Shown here: positions 20,662 through 29,437 of the stretch, piece after piece
How the letters are laid out: every line of letters begins with the position of its first letter
How positions within the stretch are numbered: position 1 is the stretch's first letter
Assembly (NCBI RefSeq): GCF_014295035.1
Contig: NZ_CP060404.1
Span: forward strand, 7,170,501-7,234,500
Length of the DNA: 64,000 nucleotides
Direction of reading: 5' to 3'
Source: Streptomyces buecherae
GTDB taxonomy: Bacteria > Actinomycetota > Actinomycetes > Streptomycetales > Streptomycetaceae
The notes under the pieces: model-generated
Databases searched by the model: none
Seen by the model: only the letters and a program-made list of their open reading frames with translations
What the model was told of the DNA's origin: nothing
Position numbers and translations under genes: made by a program

Positions 20662-22710
20662 ATGGTGTCCACGGCCCCGTACGGAGCCTGGCGGTCCCCG
20701 ATTGACGCGGCGCTCACCGCGGCGCACGACGGCAGCCCCGAGCATGTGGGGGTGGTCGGCGACGAGGTGTGGTGGACCGCCCCGCGCCCGGCGGAGGGCG
20801 GCCGGCGCACGCTGGTGCGCCGGCGCCCCGGCGGCGCCGAGGAACCGGTGCTGGCCCGGCCGTGGAACGTCCGCAGCCGGGTCATGGAGTACGGCGGCGC
20901 GCCCTGGGCCGCCGTCGCGCGCGCCACCGGCGGGCCGCTGCTGGTCTTCAGCCACTTCGACGACCAGCGGCTGTACGCGTACGAACCCGACGCCGCGACC
21001 ACCGACGCCGCCGAGCCACGCCCCCTGACCCCGGTGTCCGCCGTCGGCGGCGGGCTGCGCTGGGTCGATCCGGTGCTGGTGCCCGAGCGGGACGAGGTGT
21101 GGTGCGTCCTGGAGGAGTTCACCGGCCCGGCCCCGAGCGACGTGCGCCGGGTGCTGGCGGCCGTGCCGTTGGACGGCTCGGCGGCGCGGGACCGGGGCGC
21201 CGTGCGCGAACTCACCGACGACGCGCACCGGTTCCTGACCGGCCCGCGCCGCTCGCCCGACGGGCGGCGGGTGGTGTGGATCGCCTGGGACCACCCGCGG
21301 ATGCCGTGGGACGGCACCGAGTTGAAGATCGCCGACGTGGCCGCGGACGGCGCCCTCACCGGCGTACGCACCCTCGCCGGCGGCCCGCGCGAGTCCATCG
21401 TGCAGGCCGAGTGGGCCGCCGACGGCACGCTGATCGCGGCGAGCGACCGGACCGGCTGGTGGAACCTGCACCGGGTGGACCCGGACAGCGGGGCGGCGGT
21501 CAACCTGTGCCCGCGCGACGAGGAGTTCGCCGGGCCGCTGTGGAAGGTCGGCTTCCGCTGGTTCGCGCCGCTGCCCAGCGGGCTGATCGCGGTCATCCAC
21601 GGCCGGGGCGTCACCACGCTCGGCATACTCGACCCGGGCCAGCGCGACGACCCGGCCCAGCAGCCCGGCGCGGCAGTCGACGGCGGCCCGGCCGGGGCGG
21701 GACCGGTGGACGTGGTCGGCCCGTGGAGCGAGTGGCAGCCGACGCTCGCGGTGGCCGGCACCCGGGTGGTGGGCGTGGCGGCGAGCCCGACCAGCGGGTA
21801 CGAGGTGGTCGAGCTGGACACCCGTACCGGCCACGCCCGCGTCATCGGCGAGCCGCACACGGACGTCGTGGACCCGGCGTACTACCCCGAACCGGTGGCC
21901 CGCACCTTCCCCGGCCCCGACGGCCGGGAGGTCCACGCGCACCTCTACCCGCCGCGCAACCCCGACTACCAGGCGCCCGACGGCGAGTCGCCGCCGTACG
22001 TGGTGTGGGCGCACGGCGGGCCGACCAGCCGCTCCCCGCTGGTGCTCGGCTTGCCGATCGCCTACTTCACCTCGCGCGGCATCGGCGTCGTGGACGTCAA
22101 CTACGGCGGCTCGACGGGGTACGGCAGGCGCTACCGCGAGCAGTTGCGCGGCCGGTGGGGCGTGGTGGACGTCGAGGACTGCGCCGCGGTGGCCGAGGCG
22201 CTGGCCGCCGAGGGCAGCGCTGACGGCGACCGGCTGGCCATCCGGGGCGGCAGCGCGGGCGGCTGGACCACCGCGGCGTCGCTGGCCGGCACCGACCGGT
22301 ACGCGTGCGGCACCATCATGTTCCCCGTGCTCGACCTGACGAGTTGGGCGGCCGACGACACCCACGACTTCGAGGCCCAGTACCTGGAGAGCCTGATCGG
22401 CCCCCTTGCCGAGGTCCCGGACCGCTACCGCGAGCGCTCCCCACTCCACCAGGCCGACCGCCTGCGCGCCCCGTTCCTGCTGCTCCAGGGGCTCGACGAC
22501 GCGATCTGCCCCCCGGTGCAGTGCGAGCGCTTCCTCGCGGCGATCGAGGGCCGCGACATCCCGCACGCCTACCTCACCTACCCGGGCGAGGGCCACGGCT
22601 TCCGGCGCGCGGAGACCATCGTCAGCGCGCTGGAGGCGGAACTGTCGCTCTACGGGCAGGTCTTCGGCTTCGAGCCGGCGGGGGTGCGGGCGGTGGCGTT
22701 GGCGCCGTAG
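20662..22710 (+). CDS. S9 family peptidase (prolyl oligopeptidase/acylaminoacyl-peptidase type)
   Basis: 682-residue serine peptidase: an N-terminal beta-propeller-like region (to about residue 400) gating a C-terminal alpha/beta-hydrolase domain. The nucleophile is Ser531 in RGGSAGGW; the Asp lies in LLLQGLDDAICPP and the His in YPGEGHGFRR. It begins 3 bp after the M20 stop, so translation is probably coupled. With the M55 and M20 enzymes it forms a three-step intracellular peptide-degrading operon. Confidence 0.9.
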   Translation: MVSTAPYGAWRSPIDAALTAAHDGSPEHVGVVGDEVWWTAPRPAEGGRRTLVRRRPGGAEEPVLARPWNVRSRVMEYGGAPWAAVARATGGPLLVFSHFDDQRLYAYEPDAATTDAAEPRPLTPVSAVGGGLRWVDPVLVPERDEVWCVLEEFTGPAPSDVRRVLAAVPLDGSAARDRGAVRELTDDAHRFLTGPRRSPDGRRVVWIAWDHPRMPWDGTELKIADVAADGALTGVRTLAGGPRESIVQAEWAADGTLIAASDRTGWWNLHRVDPDSGAAVNLCPRDEEFAGPLWKVGFRWFAPLPSGLIAVIHGRGVTTLGILDPGQRDDPAQQPGAAVDGGPAGAGPVDVVGPWSEWQPTLAVAGTRVVGVAASPTSGYEVVELDTRTGHARVIGEPHTDVVDPAYYPEPVARTFPGPDGREVHAHLYPPRNPDYQAPDGESPPYVVWAHGGPTSRSPLVLGLPIAYFTSRGIGVVDVNYGGSTGYGRRYREQLRGRWGVVDVEDCAAVAEALAAEGSADGDRLAIRGGSAGGWTTAASLAGTDRYACGTIMFPVLDLTSWAADDTHDFEAQYLESLIGPLAEVPDRYRERSPLHQADRLRAPFLLLQGLDDAICPPVQCERFLAAIEGRDIPHAYLTYPGEGHGFRRAETIVSALEAELSLYGQVFGFEPAGVRAVALAP

Positions 22711-22901
22711 GGCGCCTCTGGCCGGGCCTCGGCTGGAAGGCCGCGACGGGAGCCCGGGGTCGGCGGCGTGCGCGCCCCCGGCCCCGGGCTCTCGTCGGCC
22801 GCGGGTCCACGACCCACGCGCGTACGTCGGGGGCGGGGGAGCGGGGCGAACGGGCCACGGGAGCCGCCGACTTCACCCGATCGATTGCCGTTTCGTGGTT
22901 T

Positions 22902-22917
22902 CCGGGACCGGTCCCGG
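22902..22917. promoter_or_regulatory. Perfect 16-bp palindrome just upstream of EACC1
   Basis: CCGGGACCGGTCCCGG is a perfect inverted repeat ending 22 bp before the EACC1 start codon. Position suits an operator or a 5' leader structure. A chance palindrome is possible at this GC content. Confidence 0.4.
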
Positions 22918-22939
22918 GCCTTGTGGCCAGGCTGCTCGT

Positions 22940-23320
22940 ATGCCTGTACTAGACGGTGTGTCCGAAGGTGAGCTGAGACTGTCGGTGCGGGGTGCCGACA
23001 GTGATTCCCTCCTGCGTTCGCTGCGCGACTGGCTGAGCCGCGAGGACGCCCTGCGCGGCCGGGTGGCCCTGTGTCCCCGCCCCATCGCCGAAGGGGAGAT
23101 GGGTGGCCTGGTGGAGGCCCTGGTCGTGAGCCTCGGTTCCGGCGGCGCCGGGGCCCTGATCGTGCAGTCCGTGTCCACCTGGCTCGGCCAGCGCCGCTCG
23201 GACGTGACGGTGACGATCAAGGCGAGCGACGGGCGTGAGGTGACGGTGGACGCCCGTGGCGTCCGCGATCCGCAGGCGATCATCAGTGAGGTCGAGCGAC
23301 TGGCAGCCTCCGATGAGTGA
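22940..23320 (+). CDS. Effector-associated constant component EACC1 family protein
   Basis: 126-residue protein matching the EACC1 pattern: an N-terminal strand-rich part (GELRLSVRGADSDSLLRSLRDWL), a Gly-rich helix (GGLVEALVVSLGSGGAGALIV), then WLGQRRSDVTVTIKASDGREVTVDARG and a C-terminal helix. EACC1 is a known companion domain of predicted actinobacterial conflict systems, usually encoded beside an effector. Here it overlaps the caspase gene by 8 bp, so the pair is translationally coupled. It was predicted by comparative genomics to be an adaptor; no enzymatic motif is visible. ATG 22940 is the only sensible start. Confidence 0.82.
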   Translation: MPVLDGVSEGELRLSVRGADSDSLLRSLRDWLSREDALRGRVALCPRPIAEGEMGGLVEALVVSLGSGGAGALIVQSVSTWLGQRRSDVTVTIKASDGREVTVDARGVRDPQAIISEVERLAASDE

Positions 23321-24755
23321 GGCGGACGGGTCCGCGACGGGCGAGGTGCCACGGGCGGGCATCTGGTTCCCGAACGGCGCGACAAGCCGCGTCGTGCTGA
23401 TCGGGGCGAGCACCTTCGCGTCGAAGGACCTGCCGGACATCCCCGCCGTCCGCAACAACCTGGAAGACCTGAAGGCCGCCTTCCTGCACCCCCGGCACGG
23501 GCTCTTCGCCGACACGCGGCCCGAGCACTGCACCGTACTCGGGCTCGACGAGAAGGAGGCGCTGGACCAGCGCGCGATCGGCGGCGCGCTCGGCAAGGCC
23601 CGGGCGGCGGCGGACGACCTGCTGCTGGTCTACTACACCGGGCACGGCCTGGTCGGTGACGACTCGAAGCTGCACCTGGCGCTGGAGCACACCGATCCGG
23701 ACCAGACCGGCTTCACCGCGCTCCCACTCAGCGTGCTCCAGCGCGAACTGGCCGGCGCCCGGGCGGCGGCCCGCGTGCTGATCCTGGACTGCTGCTTCTC
23801 CGGCCGGGCGGTCGAGTCCATGGGGGCGAACCACCCGCTGGTGTCGGCGCCGCCTCCGACCAGGGGTGTGTACGTGCTCACGTCCACCAGCGCCAACAGC
23901 CTGTCCATGGCGCGGAAGGGCCACCGCAACAGCATCTTCACCGGCGCCCTGTTGCAGGCGCTGGCCCAGCCCGAGCCGCTGAGCCTCGGCGACGTGTACC
24001 AGTTCGTGCGCCACACCCAGCGGGTGCTCGAGGTCGCCGAGCCGCAGACCGGTGGCGTCGGCGACGCGCACCGGGTCGCCCTCGTACGCGGACCGGTGCC
24101 GGCCGGGCCGTCCCCCGTCCCGCAGCGCTGGTGGCGGCTCCCGCGCCGACGGTTGGCCTCGCGGTGGCTACGCGGTGGCGTGCTCGTCGCGCTGACGAGC
24201 GCGGGGGCGTTCGTCTACGCGACCCTGGACAACGGCACGGCGGAACCGAAATCGAAACCGCCGCCCAGCGCCACGCGGCCGACCCGTCCACCCGAAGCCC
24301 GGCAACCGCGCCCGGCAGAGCGTCCGACGGAGGGGAAGCCGTATGCCACGCGGAAGCTGACCGTGGTGTTGAACAAGACGAAACGCACGCCGGAGGGTGT
24401 GCTGGTCGGGGTGAACGGGTTGGTGGGCGACGTCTACCACAACGGCTCGAAGTCCGCCTTCGGCGGGGGACAGGGTCAGATCGGCGGCAGCTCAGCGGCG
24501 CGCTCCGACGACGGGAAGGGGGCCAACACCAGCGGACTCGTCTCGTTCTTCGTCGACACCTCCGCCCGCGGTTGCAGGGCGCACGGCGTGGCGATCGGGG
24601 AATCCACGGTCGTGCCCGGACCCTCGAAGGAATGGACGAAGGTGCTCGTCGTCGACGTGACGCCCAAGGTGCCGGGCACGGACGAGATGGGCGCCACGTT
24701 CGAGGTGACCCAGGGCCGCGGCCCGGCCCCCGAGGGCGACAAGACGTGCGCGTGA
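23313..24755 (+). CDS. Caspase-like (C14/metacaspase-type) protease with membrane helix
   Basis: 480-residue protein. Residues about 25-265 form a caspase-like domain with the catalytic His111 in YYTGHGLV and Cys in LILDCCFSG (about residue 161). A basic stretch and one hydrophobic helix follow (about 287-308), then a Pro/Lys/Arg-rich spacer (about 310-350) and a C-terminal domain of about 130 residues with no recognised family. The basic residues before the helix place the protease inside and the C-terminal domain outside. The start at 23313 overlaps the EACC1 stop; a longer in-frame leader lies inside EACC1 and was rejected. Predicted role: an effector protease in a conflict or cell-death module. 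The C-terminal domain could be a sensor. Confidence 0.85.
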   Translation: MSEADGSATGEVPRAGIWFPNGATSRVVLIGASTFASKDLPDIPAVRNNLEDLKAAFLHPRHGLFADTRPEHCTVLGLDEKEALDQRAIGGALGKARAAADDLLLVYYTGHGLVGDDSKLHLALEHTDPDQTGFTALPLSVLQRELAGARAAARVLILDCCFSGRAVESMGANHPLVSAPPPTRGVYVLTSTSANSLSMARKGHRNSIFTGALLQALAQPEPLSLGDVYQFVRHTQRVLEVAEPQTGGVGDAHRVALVRGPVPAGPSPVPQRWWRLPRRRLASRWLRGGVLVALTSAGAFVYATLDNGTAEPKSKPPPSATRPTRPPEARQPRPAERPTEGKPYATRKLTVVLNKTKRTPEGVLVGVNGLVGDVYHNGSKSAFGGGQGQIGGSSAARSDDGKGANTSGLVSFFVDTSARGCRAHGVAIGESTVVPGPSKEWTKVLVVDVTPKVPGTDEMGATFEVTQGRGPAPEGDKTCA

Positions 24756-24786
24756 CGGGCGTACGAGGTCGGGGGAGCGGGGCGCC

Positions 24787-25773
24787 TCAGGGCTGAGGCA
24801 CAGCCACCGGCCCGTTCGCCGGCGGCTCGCCCGCGTCCGCCACCGTGACCGGTCCCGCCTTCGCCAGGGCGGCGTCGGCTGCCTCGGGCGCGTCGGCTGC
24901 GTCGGGCGCGTCGGCTGCCTCGGACGCGTCGGGCTCCCGGGCCTCCTCGGGCCCGGGCCCAGCCGCCACCCGCGCCCTCGGCACCACCACCGGCGAGCCG
25001 TCCACCGGGGCGGCCAGCACGTCGGCCGGGACCCCGTACAGCCGCTCCACCAGCGCGGCGTCGACCACCTCGCGGGGCGGGCCGCTGGCCACCACCTCGC
25101 CGTCGCGCATGGCCACGACGACGTCCGCGTAGCGGGCGGCGCTGGTCAGGTCGTGCAGGACCATGACGACGGTGCGGCCGGCGGTGGCCACCTCGCGGAC
25201 CAGTTCGAGGACCTCCACCGCGTGGCCGAGGTCGAGCGCGCTGGTGGGCTCGTCGAGGAGGACCACCGGGGTCTCCTGGGCCAGCACCATCGCCAGCCAA
25301 CAGCGCTGCCGCTGGCCGCCGGAGAGCTGGTCGAGCCGGCGTTCGGCGAGGTCGGCGACGCCGGTGGCGGTCAGCGCGGCGCGCACCGCGCGCTCGTCCT
25401 CGCGCGACCACTGGCGGAACAGGCCCTGGTGCGGGTGGCGCCCGTACCGTACGAGGCCGGCGACGGTGACCGCCTCCGGGGCCTGTGGGGACTGCGGGAG
25501 GAGCGAGACGCGGTGGGCGGCGTCGCGCTGGCGCAGTCGCCAGACGTCGTCGCCGCCGACGGTGACGGTGCCCGCGTGCGGCTGGTGCAGGCGGGCCATG
25601 GCGCGCAGCAGCGTGGACTTGCCGCAGCCGTTGGGGCCGACGATCGCGACGACCTGGCCGGGCGCGATGGTCAGGTCCACGCCGCGCACGGCGAGGTGGG
25701 CGGGTTCGGCCTTGCCCCGGGCGCCTGCCGGGTAGCCCGCCTTGAGCTGTTGGACGACGAGTTCCACGGTCAT
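24787..25773 (-). CDS. Fe-siderophore ABC transporter ATP-binding protein (FecE/FepC-like)
   Basis: 328-residue ATPase with Walker A GPNGCGKSTL, signature LSGGQRQR, Walker B VVLLDEPTSALD and the H-loop VMVLHDL. It is typical of iron-siderophore importers. ATG 25773 overlaps the stop of the upstream permease (ATGA). Beyond the usual domain end (about 260) lies a tail rich in Ala, Asp and Pro encoded by tandem 18-bp repeats. It powers the FecCD-type permeases encoded upstream. Confidence 0.92.
   Translation of the reverse strand: MTVELVVQQLKAGYPAGARGKAEPAHLAVRGVDLTIAPGQVVAIVGPNGCGKSTLLRAMARLHQPHAGTVTVGGDDVWRLRQRDAAHRVSLLPQSPQAPEAVTVAGLVRYGRHPHQGLFRQWSREDERAVRAALTATGVADLAERRLDQLSGGQRQRCWLAMVLAQETPVVLLDEPTSALDLGHAVEVLELVREVATAGRTVVMVLHDLTSAARYADVVVAMRDGEVVASGPPREVVDAALVERLYGVPADVLAAPVDGSPVVVPRARVAAGPGPEEAREPDASEAADAPDAADAPEAADAALAKAGPVTVADAGEPPANGPVAVPQP
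24872..24925. repeat. Three tandem 18-bp repeats inside the FecE-like gene
   Basis: Three nearly identical units of gcgtcggctgcctcgggc (872-889, 890-907 and 908-925 of the 24-kb block) with a partial fourth. They encode a hexapeptide-type Ala-Asp-Ala-Pro repeat in the C-terminal tail of the ATPase. In-frame unit length allows copy-number change without breaking the gene. Confidence 0.8.
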
Positions 25774-26933
25774 GCCTTTCGCGAGGGGGAGCCGCCGAAC
25801 AGCACCCACAGCAGGAACGGTCCGCCGAGCACGCTGGTGATGACGCCGACGGGGATCTCCACGGGGGCCACCACCCGGCCCAGCGCGTCGCTCGCGGCCA
25901 CCAGTGCCGCGCCCACCAGGGCCGATCCGATGACGGGGACCCGGGTCGGCCCGTACAGCTTGGTCGCGATGACCGGCGCGGCGAGTGCGACGAAGGCGAT
26001 CGGGCCGCCGATGCCGACCGCGATGCCGGCGAGCGCGACGGCGAGGGCGAGCGTGAGGCCGCGCAGCAGCGGCACGTTGAGGCCGAGGGCCGCGGCCACG
26101 TCGTCGTCGAAGCGCAGGACGTCCAGCCGGCGCCCGGCGACCAGCGCGAGCGGGACCAGGACCAGCAGGCACAGGGCGAGCGGTTCGCCCACGCCGTAGT
26201 CGCGCCCGCTGAGGCTGCCGACGCTCCACAGGAAGACGCCGCCGGCGGTGTTGTCGTTCTGGCGCGACATCACCAGGTCGCTGATGGCGCCGATGATGGT
26301 GGAGACGCCGATGCCGACGACCAGGACCCGGTAGCCGCGGGTGCCGGCGCCGCCCGCGCACAGCACGACCAGGGCCGCCGCGCCCGCCGCGCCCAGCGGC
26401 CCGAGCCACCAGTCGCCGACCATGGCGGTGGAGCTGCCGACGACGGAGGCGACCACGGCGGCGGTGGCGCCCTCGTTGACGCCGATGATGTCGGGGGTGG
26501 CCAGCCGGTTGCCGGCCAGGGTCTGGGTGAGGCAGCCGGCGATGCCGAGGGCGGCGCCGACCAGCAGCCCCACCACGATGCGCGGCAGCCGGAACTCCTG
26601 TACGAGCATCACGGTCAGCCGGTCGCCGGTGCCCAGCAGCCCGCGCAGTGAGGTGCCCACGCCCATGCCGGTCGAACTGGCCAGCGTGGCCAGCGCGACG
26701 ATGACGGCGATGACCGCGAGCAGGCCGAGCGAGACGAGCGCGGCCCGGTGCGGGAAGAGCCAGGACCAGGTGCCCGTGCGCAGCACGGTGCTGTCGGCCG
26801 GCGCGACGCGCGGCACGGCGTCGCCGCCCGCGGGGGCCGTCGCCGGCGGGGTCGGCGCGGGCGCGTCGGGCGCCGGTCGCGTGTCGGGGTCGCGGTGGGC
26901 GTCGGGCGCCGGGCGCGCCTCGGGGGGCGTCAC
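25770..26933 (-). CDS. Fe-siderophore ABC transporter permease 2 (FecCD family, FepG-like)
   Basis: 387-residue permease. About 55 N-terminal residues are Ala/Pro/Asp-rich and cytoplasmic; nine to ten helices of the FecCD family follow, with the conserved GxxLGxAGCLTQTLAGNRLATPDIIG-type segment and a C-terminal GGPFLLWVLF. The GTG at 26933 overlaps the stop of permease 1 (GTGA) and its own stop overlaps the ATPase start (ATGA), so the three genes form a tightly coupled operon. Forms a heterodimeric channel with permease 1. Confidence 0.9.
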   Translation of the reverse strand: MTPPEARPAPDAHRDPDTRPAPDAPAPTPPATAPAGGDAVPRVAPADSTVLRTGTWSWLFPHRAALVSLGLLAVIAVIVALATLASSTGMGVGTSLRGLLGTGDRLTVMLVQEFRLPRIVVGLLVGAALGIAGCLTQTLAGNRLATPDIIGVNEGATAAVVASVVGSSTAMVGDWWLGPLGAAGAAALVVLCAGGAGTRGYRVLVVGIGVSTIIGAISDLVMSRQNDNTAGGVFLWSVGSLSGRDYGVGEPLALCLLVLVPLALVAGRRLDVLRFDDDVAAALGLNVPLLRGLTLALAVALAGIAVGIGGPIAFVALAAPVIATKLYGPTRVPVIGSALVGAALVAASDALGRVVAPVEIPVGVITSVLGGPFLLWVLFGGSPSRKA

Positions 26934-28030
26934 GCGCCACCGCCGGGCGCGCCGAGGCCGAGCATGCGGTTGGTGCGGGCGATCCAGATCAGCAGCGGTC
27001 CGCCGATCAGCGCGAGTAGCACGCTCACGGGCGTCTCCCAGGGGCGGATGACGACGCGGGCCGCGATGTCGGCCGCGACCATGACGTTGGCGGCCACCAG
27101 CGCGGACAGCAGCAGTTGGGCCGCCAGCCGGGGGCCGGTGACCAGGCGCGCGGCGTACGGGGCGAGCAGGCCGAGGAAGGCGATCGGGCCGGCCAGCGCG
27201 ACGGCGGCGCCGGCGAGGAGCGTGACCGCGCCGGCCACCACGAGACGGATGCGGCCCGGGTGGTGGCCGAGGGCCCGGGCGCTGTCGTCGCCGAGGGCCA
27301 GCGCGGACAGCGGGCGGCTCGCGCCCACGGCGATGACCAGGCCGACGACGATCAGCGGGGCGATCGACAGCGCGGTGCGCGTCTCCACGCCGGCCAACGA
27401 GCCGATGGTCCAGTAGCGGTAGACGTCGAAGGTGGACTGGGTGCCCAGGAGCACGTACGAGGTCATGCCGTGGAAGGTGGCGCCGAGCGCGGAGCCGGCG
27501 AGCACCAGGCGCAGCGGCGAGGTGGTGGCCCGTCCGGACGCGGCGAGCAGCAGGACGACGGCGCTCGCGGCCATGCCGCCGACCAGCGCCCACACGAGGA
27601 TGCCGTAGGCCGACGTCACGTCGAAGTAGGTGAGCCCGATGACGACGCCGAGGGCGGCCCCGGAGTTGACGCCCAGCAGTCCGGTCTCGGCCAGCGGGTT
27701 GCGGGTGACGGCCTGGAGCAGGCAGCCCGCGGTGCCCAGCGCCGTGCCCACCAGGACGGCGGCGATGGTGCGCGGCAACCGCACGTCCACCACGGCCAGC
27801 CGCAGCGCGGCGTCCGCGCGGGCCGACGGGTCGCCGAGGAGGTAGTCCAGGGCGCGGCCCATCGGGGTCTTGCCCGAGCCGATGAGGAGGGACAGCAGAC
27901 ACAGGGCGAGCAACAACGCGACGAGTGCGGCGGCGGCCCACGCGGTGGGACGGTGCCTGGGCCGCACGGACTTGGTCAGCGTGGGCCTCGTCACGTCGAT
28001 GGGAGGCCCGGCCTCTTGCGCAACGGACAT
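26930..28030 (-). CDS. Fe-siderophore ABC transporter permease 1 (FecCD family, FepD-like)
   Basis: 366-residue FecCD permease with about nine helices. Family-typical stretches include LPRTIAAVLVGTALGTAGCL and NPLAETGLLGVNSGA near the coupling region, and the C-terminal GGPLLIWIART. It is the first gene of the leftward transport operon. Its start codon abuts a 15-bp palindromic iron box, so expression should be repressed by a DtxR-type iron regulator when iron is plentiful. Confidence 0.92.
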   Translation of the reverse strand: MSVAQEAGPPIDVTRPTLTKSVRPRHRPTAWAAAALVALLLALCLLSLLIGSGKTPMGRALDYLLGDPSARADAALRLAVVDVRLPRTIAAVLVGTALGTAGCLLQAVTRNPLAETGLLGVNSGAALGVVIGLTYFDVTSAYGILVWALVGGMAASAVVLLLAASGRATTSPLRLVLAGSALGATFHGMTSYVLLGTQSTFDVYRYWTIGSLAGVETRTALSIAPLIVVGLVIAVGASRPLSALALGDDSARALGHHPGRIRLVVAGAVTLLAGAAVALAGPIAFLGLLAPYAARLVTGPRLAAQLLLSALVAANVMVAADIAARVVIRPWETPVSVLLALIGGPLLIWIARTNRMLGLGAPGGGA

Positions 28031-28047
28031 GAGGTTAGCCTAACCTC
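28031..28047. promoter_or_regulatory. Iron box (DmdR/IdeR-type operator) of the Fe-siderophore importer
   Basis: GAGGTTAGCCTAACCTC contains the perfect palindrome AGGTTAG-C-CTAACCT, closely matching the actinobacterial iron box TTAGGTTAGGCTAACCTAA. It lies directly before the permease start and 156 bp upstream of the divergent binding-protein gene, so it may control both. Confidence 0.8.
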
Positions 28048-28202
28048 GCTCTTGACCCGGGGTGCCGGGTGGGTCGCCAGACCCACCCGTCGAATGCCAT
28101 GCCCCGGTGGTGCGGGCTTCCCGTCGCGACCAGCGGCGCGGCTCGTACGGCAGGACCGGTGGTGGCAACTGCCCTCCGCCGGCTGACACTTCGGAGAACC
28201 GC

Positions 28203-29210
28203 ATGTCCCCGTCCCCCTCGTCCGCTTCTTCGCCCACCTCCCGCCCCGGCCTGGCGCGTTCCCCGCGCGCCCGGCTGACCGCGCTGGCCGCCCTCACCGT
28301 CGTCTCGGCCCTCACGCTCTCGGCGTGTGGGTCGGATGATTCGGACAAGGGGGATGACAAGGGCAAGTCCCGCGTCGTCAAGGACGTGACCGGCGCCGAC
28401 GTGAAGGTGCCCGAGAAGGTCGAGCGGGTCGTGGTGCTCAGCGAGATGGACCTCGACTCCTCGCTCGCCCTCGGCGTGCAGCCGGTCGGCCTGACGGCGG
28501 GCCGCGGGCAGAAGGGCGCGCCGGAGTACCTGGCGGACAAGGCCAAGGACATCGAGGTCGTCGGCGCGGTCACCGGCCCCGACCTGGAGAAGGTCCTGGC
28601 GGCCAAGCCGGACGTCATCCTGGCCGGCCAGATCGCCGACGCCCAGGTACTCAAGCAGTTGCGCGGCATCGCGCCGACCGTGATGACGGTGGGCAAGGAC
28701 AAGAACTGGAAGTCGGCGCTCACCCTCACCGGCGAGGTGCTGGGCAAGCAGAACGAGGCCAAGACCTTCCTCGCCGACTACGACAAGCGCGTCGCGGAGG
28801 TCAGGAAGTCGCTGGGCGACAAGGCCGGTTCGACGGTGAGCGTGGCCCGCTACTCCGCCAAGGGCACCGCCGTGATGCAGCAGGGCGTCTTCATCAGCGA
28901 CGTCCTCAAGGACCTGGAGTTCAAGCGGCCGGCGCTGCAGAACAAGAAGGGCGCCGGGCACTCGACGCCGCTCAGCGACGAGGACATCCAGCAGATCGAC
29001 GCCGACTGGCTGTTCATCGGCACGCTCTCCTCCAAGGGCAAGGACGCCGACCTCTTCGGCGAGTTGCGCAAGAAGCCGGCCTACCAGCAGCTCGGTGCCG
29101 TCAAGAGCGGCCACGTGACGCAGATCGACGGCTCCAAGTGGACGAGCCTGGGCGGTTCGCTGGCGGCCATGTCGGTGCTGGACGACGTCGAGAAGGCGAT
29201 GGGCAAGTAG
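28203..29210 (+). CDS. Fe-siderophore ABC transporter substrate-binding lipoprotein (FepB/FecB-like)
   Basis: 335-residue lipoprotein: basic N-terminus, hydrophobic core, then LSAC with the lipidated Cys42, followed by a Lys/Asp-rich linker. The mature part has periplasmic-binding-protein-type segments (VERVVVLSEMDLDSSLALG, KVLAAKPDVILAGQ, ADWLFIGTLS) joined by a long helix, the class III binding fold. ATG 28203 follows GGAGAA. It is divergent from the permease operon and next to catechol siderophore biosynthesis genes, so the ligand is probably the ferric form of that siderophore. Confidence 0.9.
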   Translation: MSPSPSSASSPTSRPGLARSPRARLTALAALTVVSALTLSACGSDDSDKGDDKGKSRVVKDVTGADVKVPEKVERVVVLSEMDLDSSLALGVQPVGLTAGRGQKGAPEYLADKAKDIEVVGAVTGPDLEKVLAAKPDVILAGQIADAQVLKQLRGIAPTVMTVGKDKNWKSALTLTGEVLGKQNEAKTFLADYDKRVAEVRKSLGDKAGSTVSVARYSAKGTAVMQQGVFISDVLKDLEFKRPALQNKKGAGHSTPLSDEDIQQIDADWLFIGTLSSKGKDADLFGELRKKPAYQQLGAVKSGHVTQIDGSKWTSLGGSLAAMSVLDDVEKAMGK

Positions 29211-29437
29211 TCGCGTCCGGCCGGGGCGGGGCCGCTCCCGGGCGGCGTCCCGCCCCCGCGCCCCGCGTCCGCGTTCCGACGGGGCGTCACGCCTCGCGCC
29301 CCGCAAGGTCCCCGGTACGCGAGGGGGCCGTGTCCGCCCGGAGGGCGGCGCTCCGAAGGGTGCGGGAGGCGGCCGGGTCGCCGGCCGTCGCGGTGCCGCG
29401 ACAGGCCCGCTACCTGGGGCGAAGCGGGCAACCCATG

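Noticed and set aside
24787..26940. Single 717-residue reading covering ATPase and upstream permease
   Set aside because: The first 390 residues are Arg/Gly-rich shadow of the permease in another phase; ATGA overlap gives the true ATPase start at 25773.
25770..27941. Fused two-permease reading
   Set aside because: The upstream part is a shadow of permease 1; GTGA overlap at 26930-26933 sets the second start.
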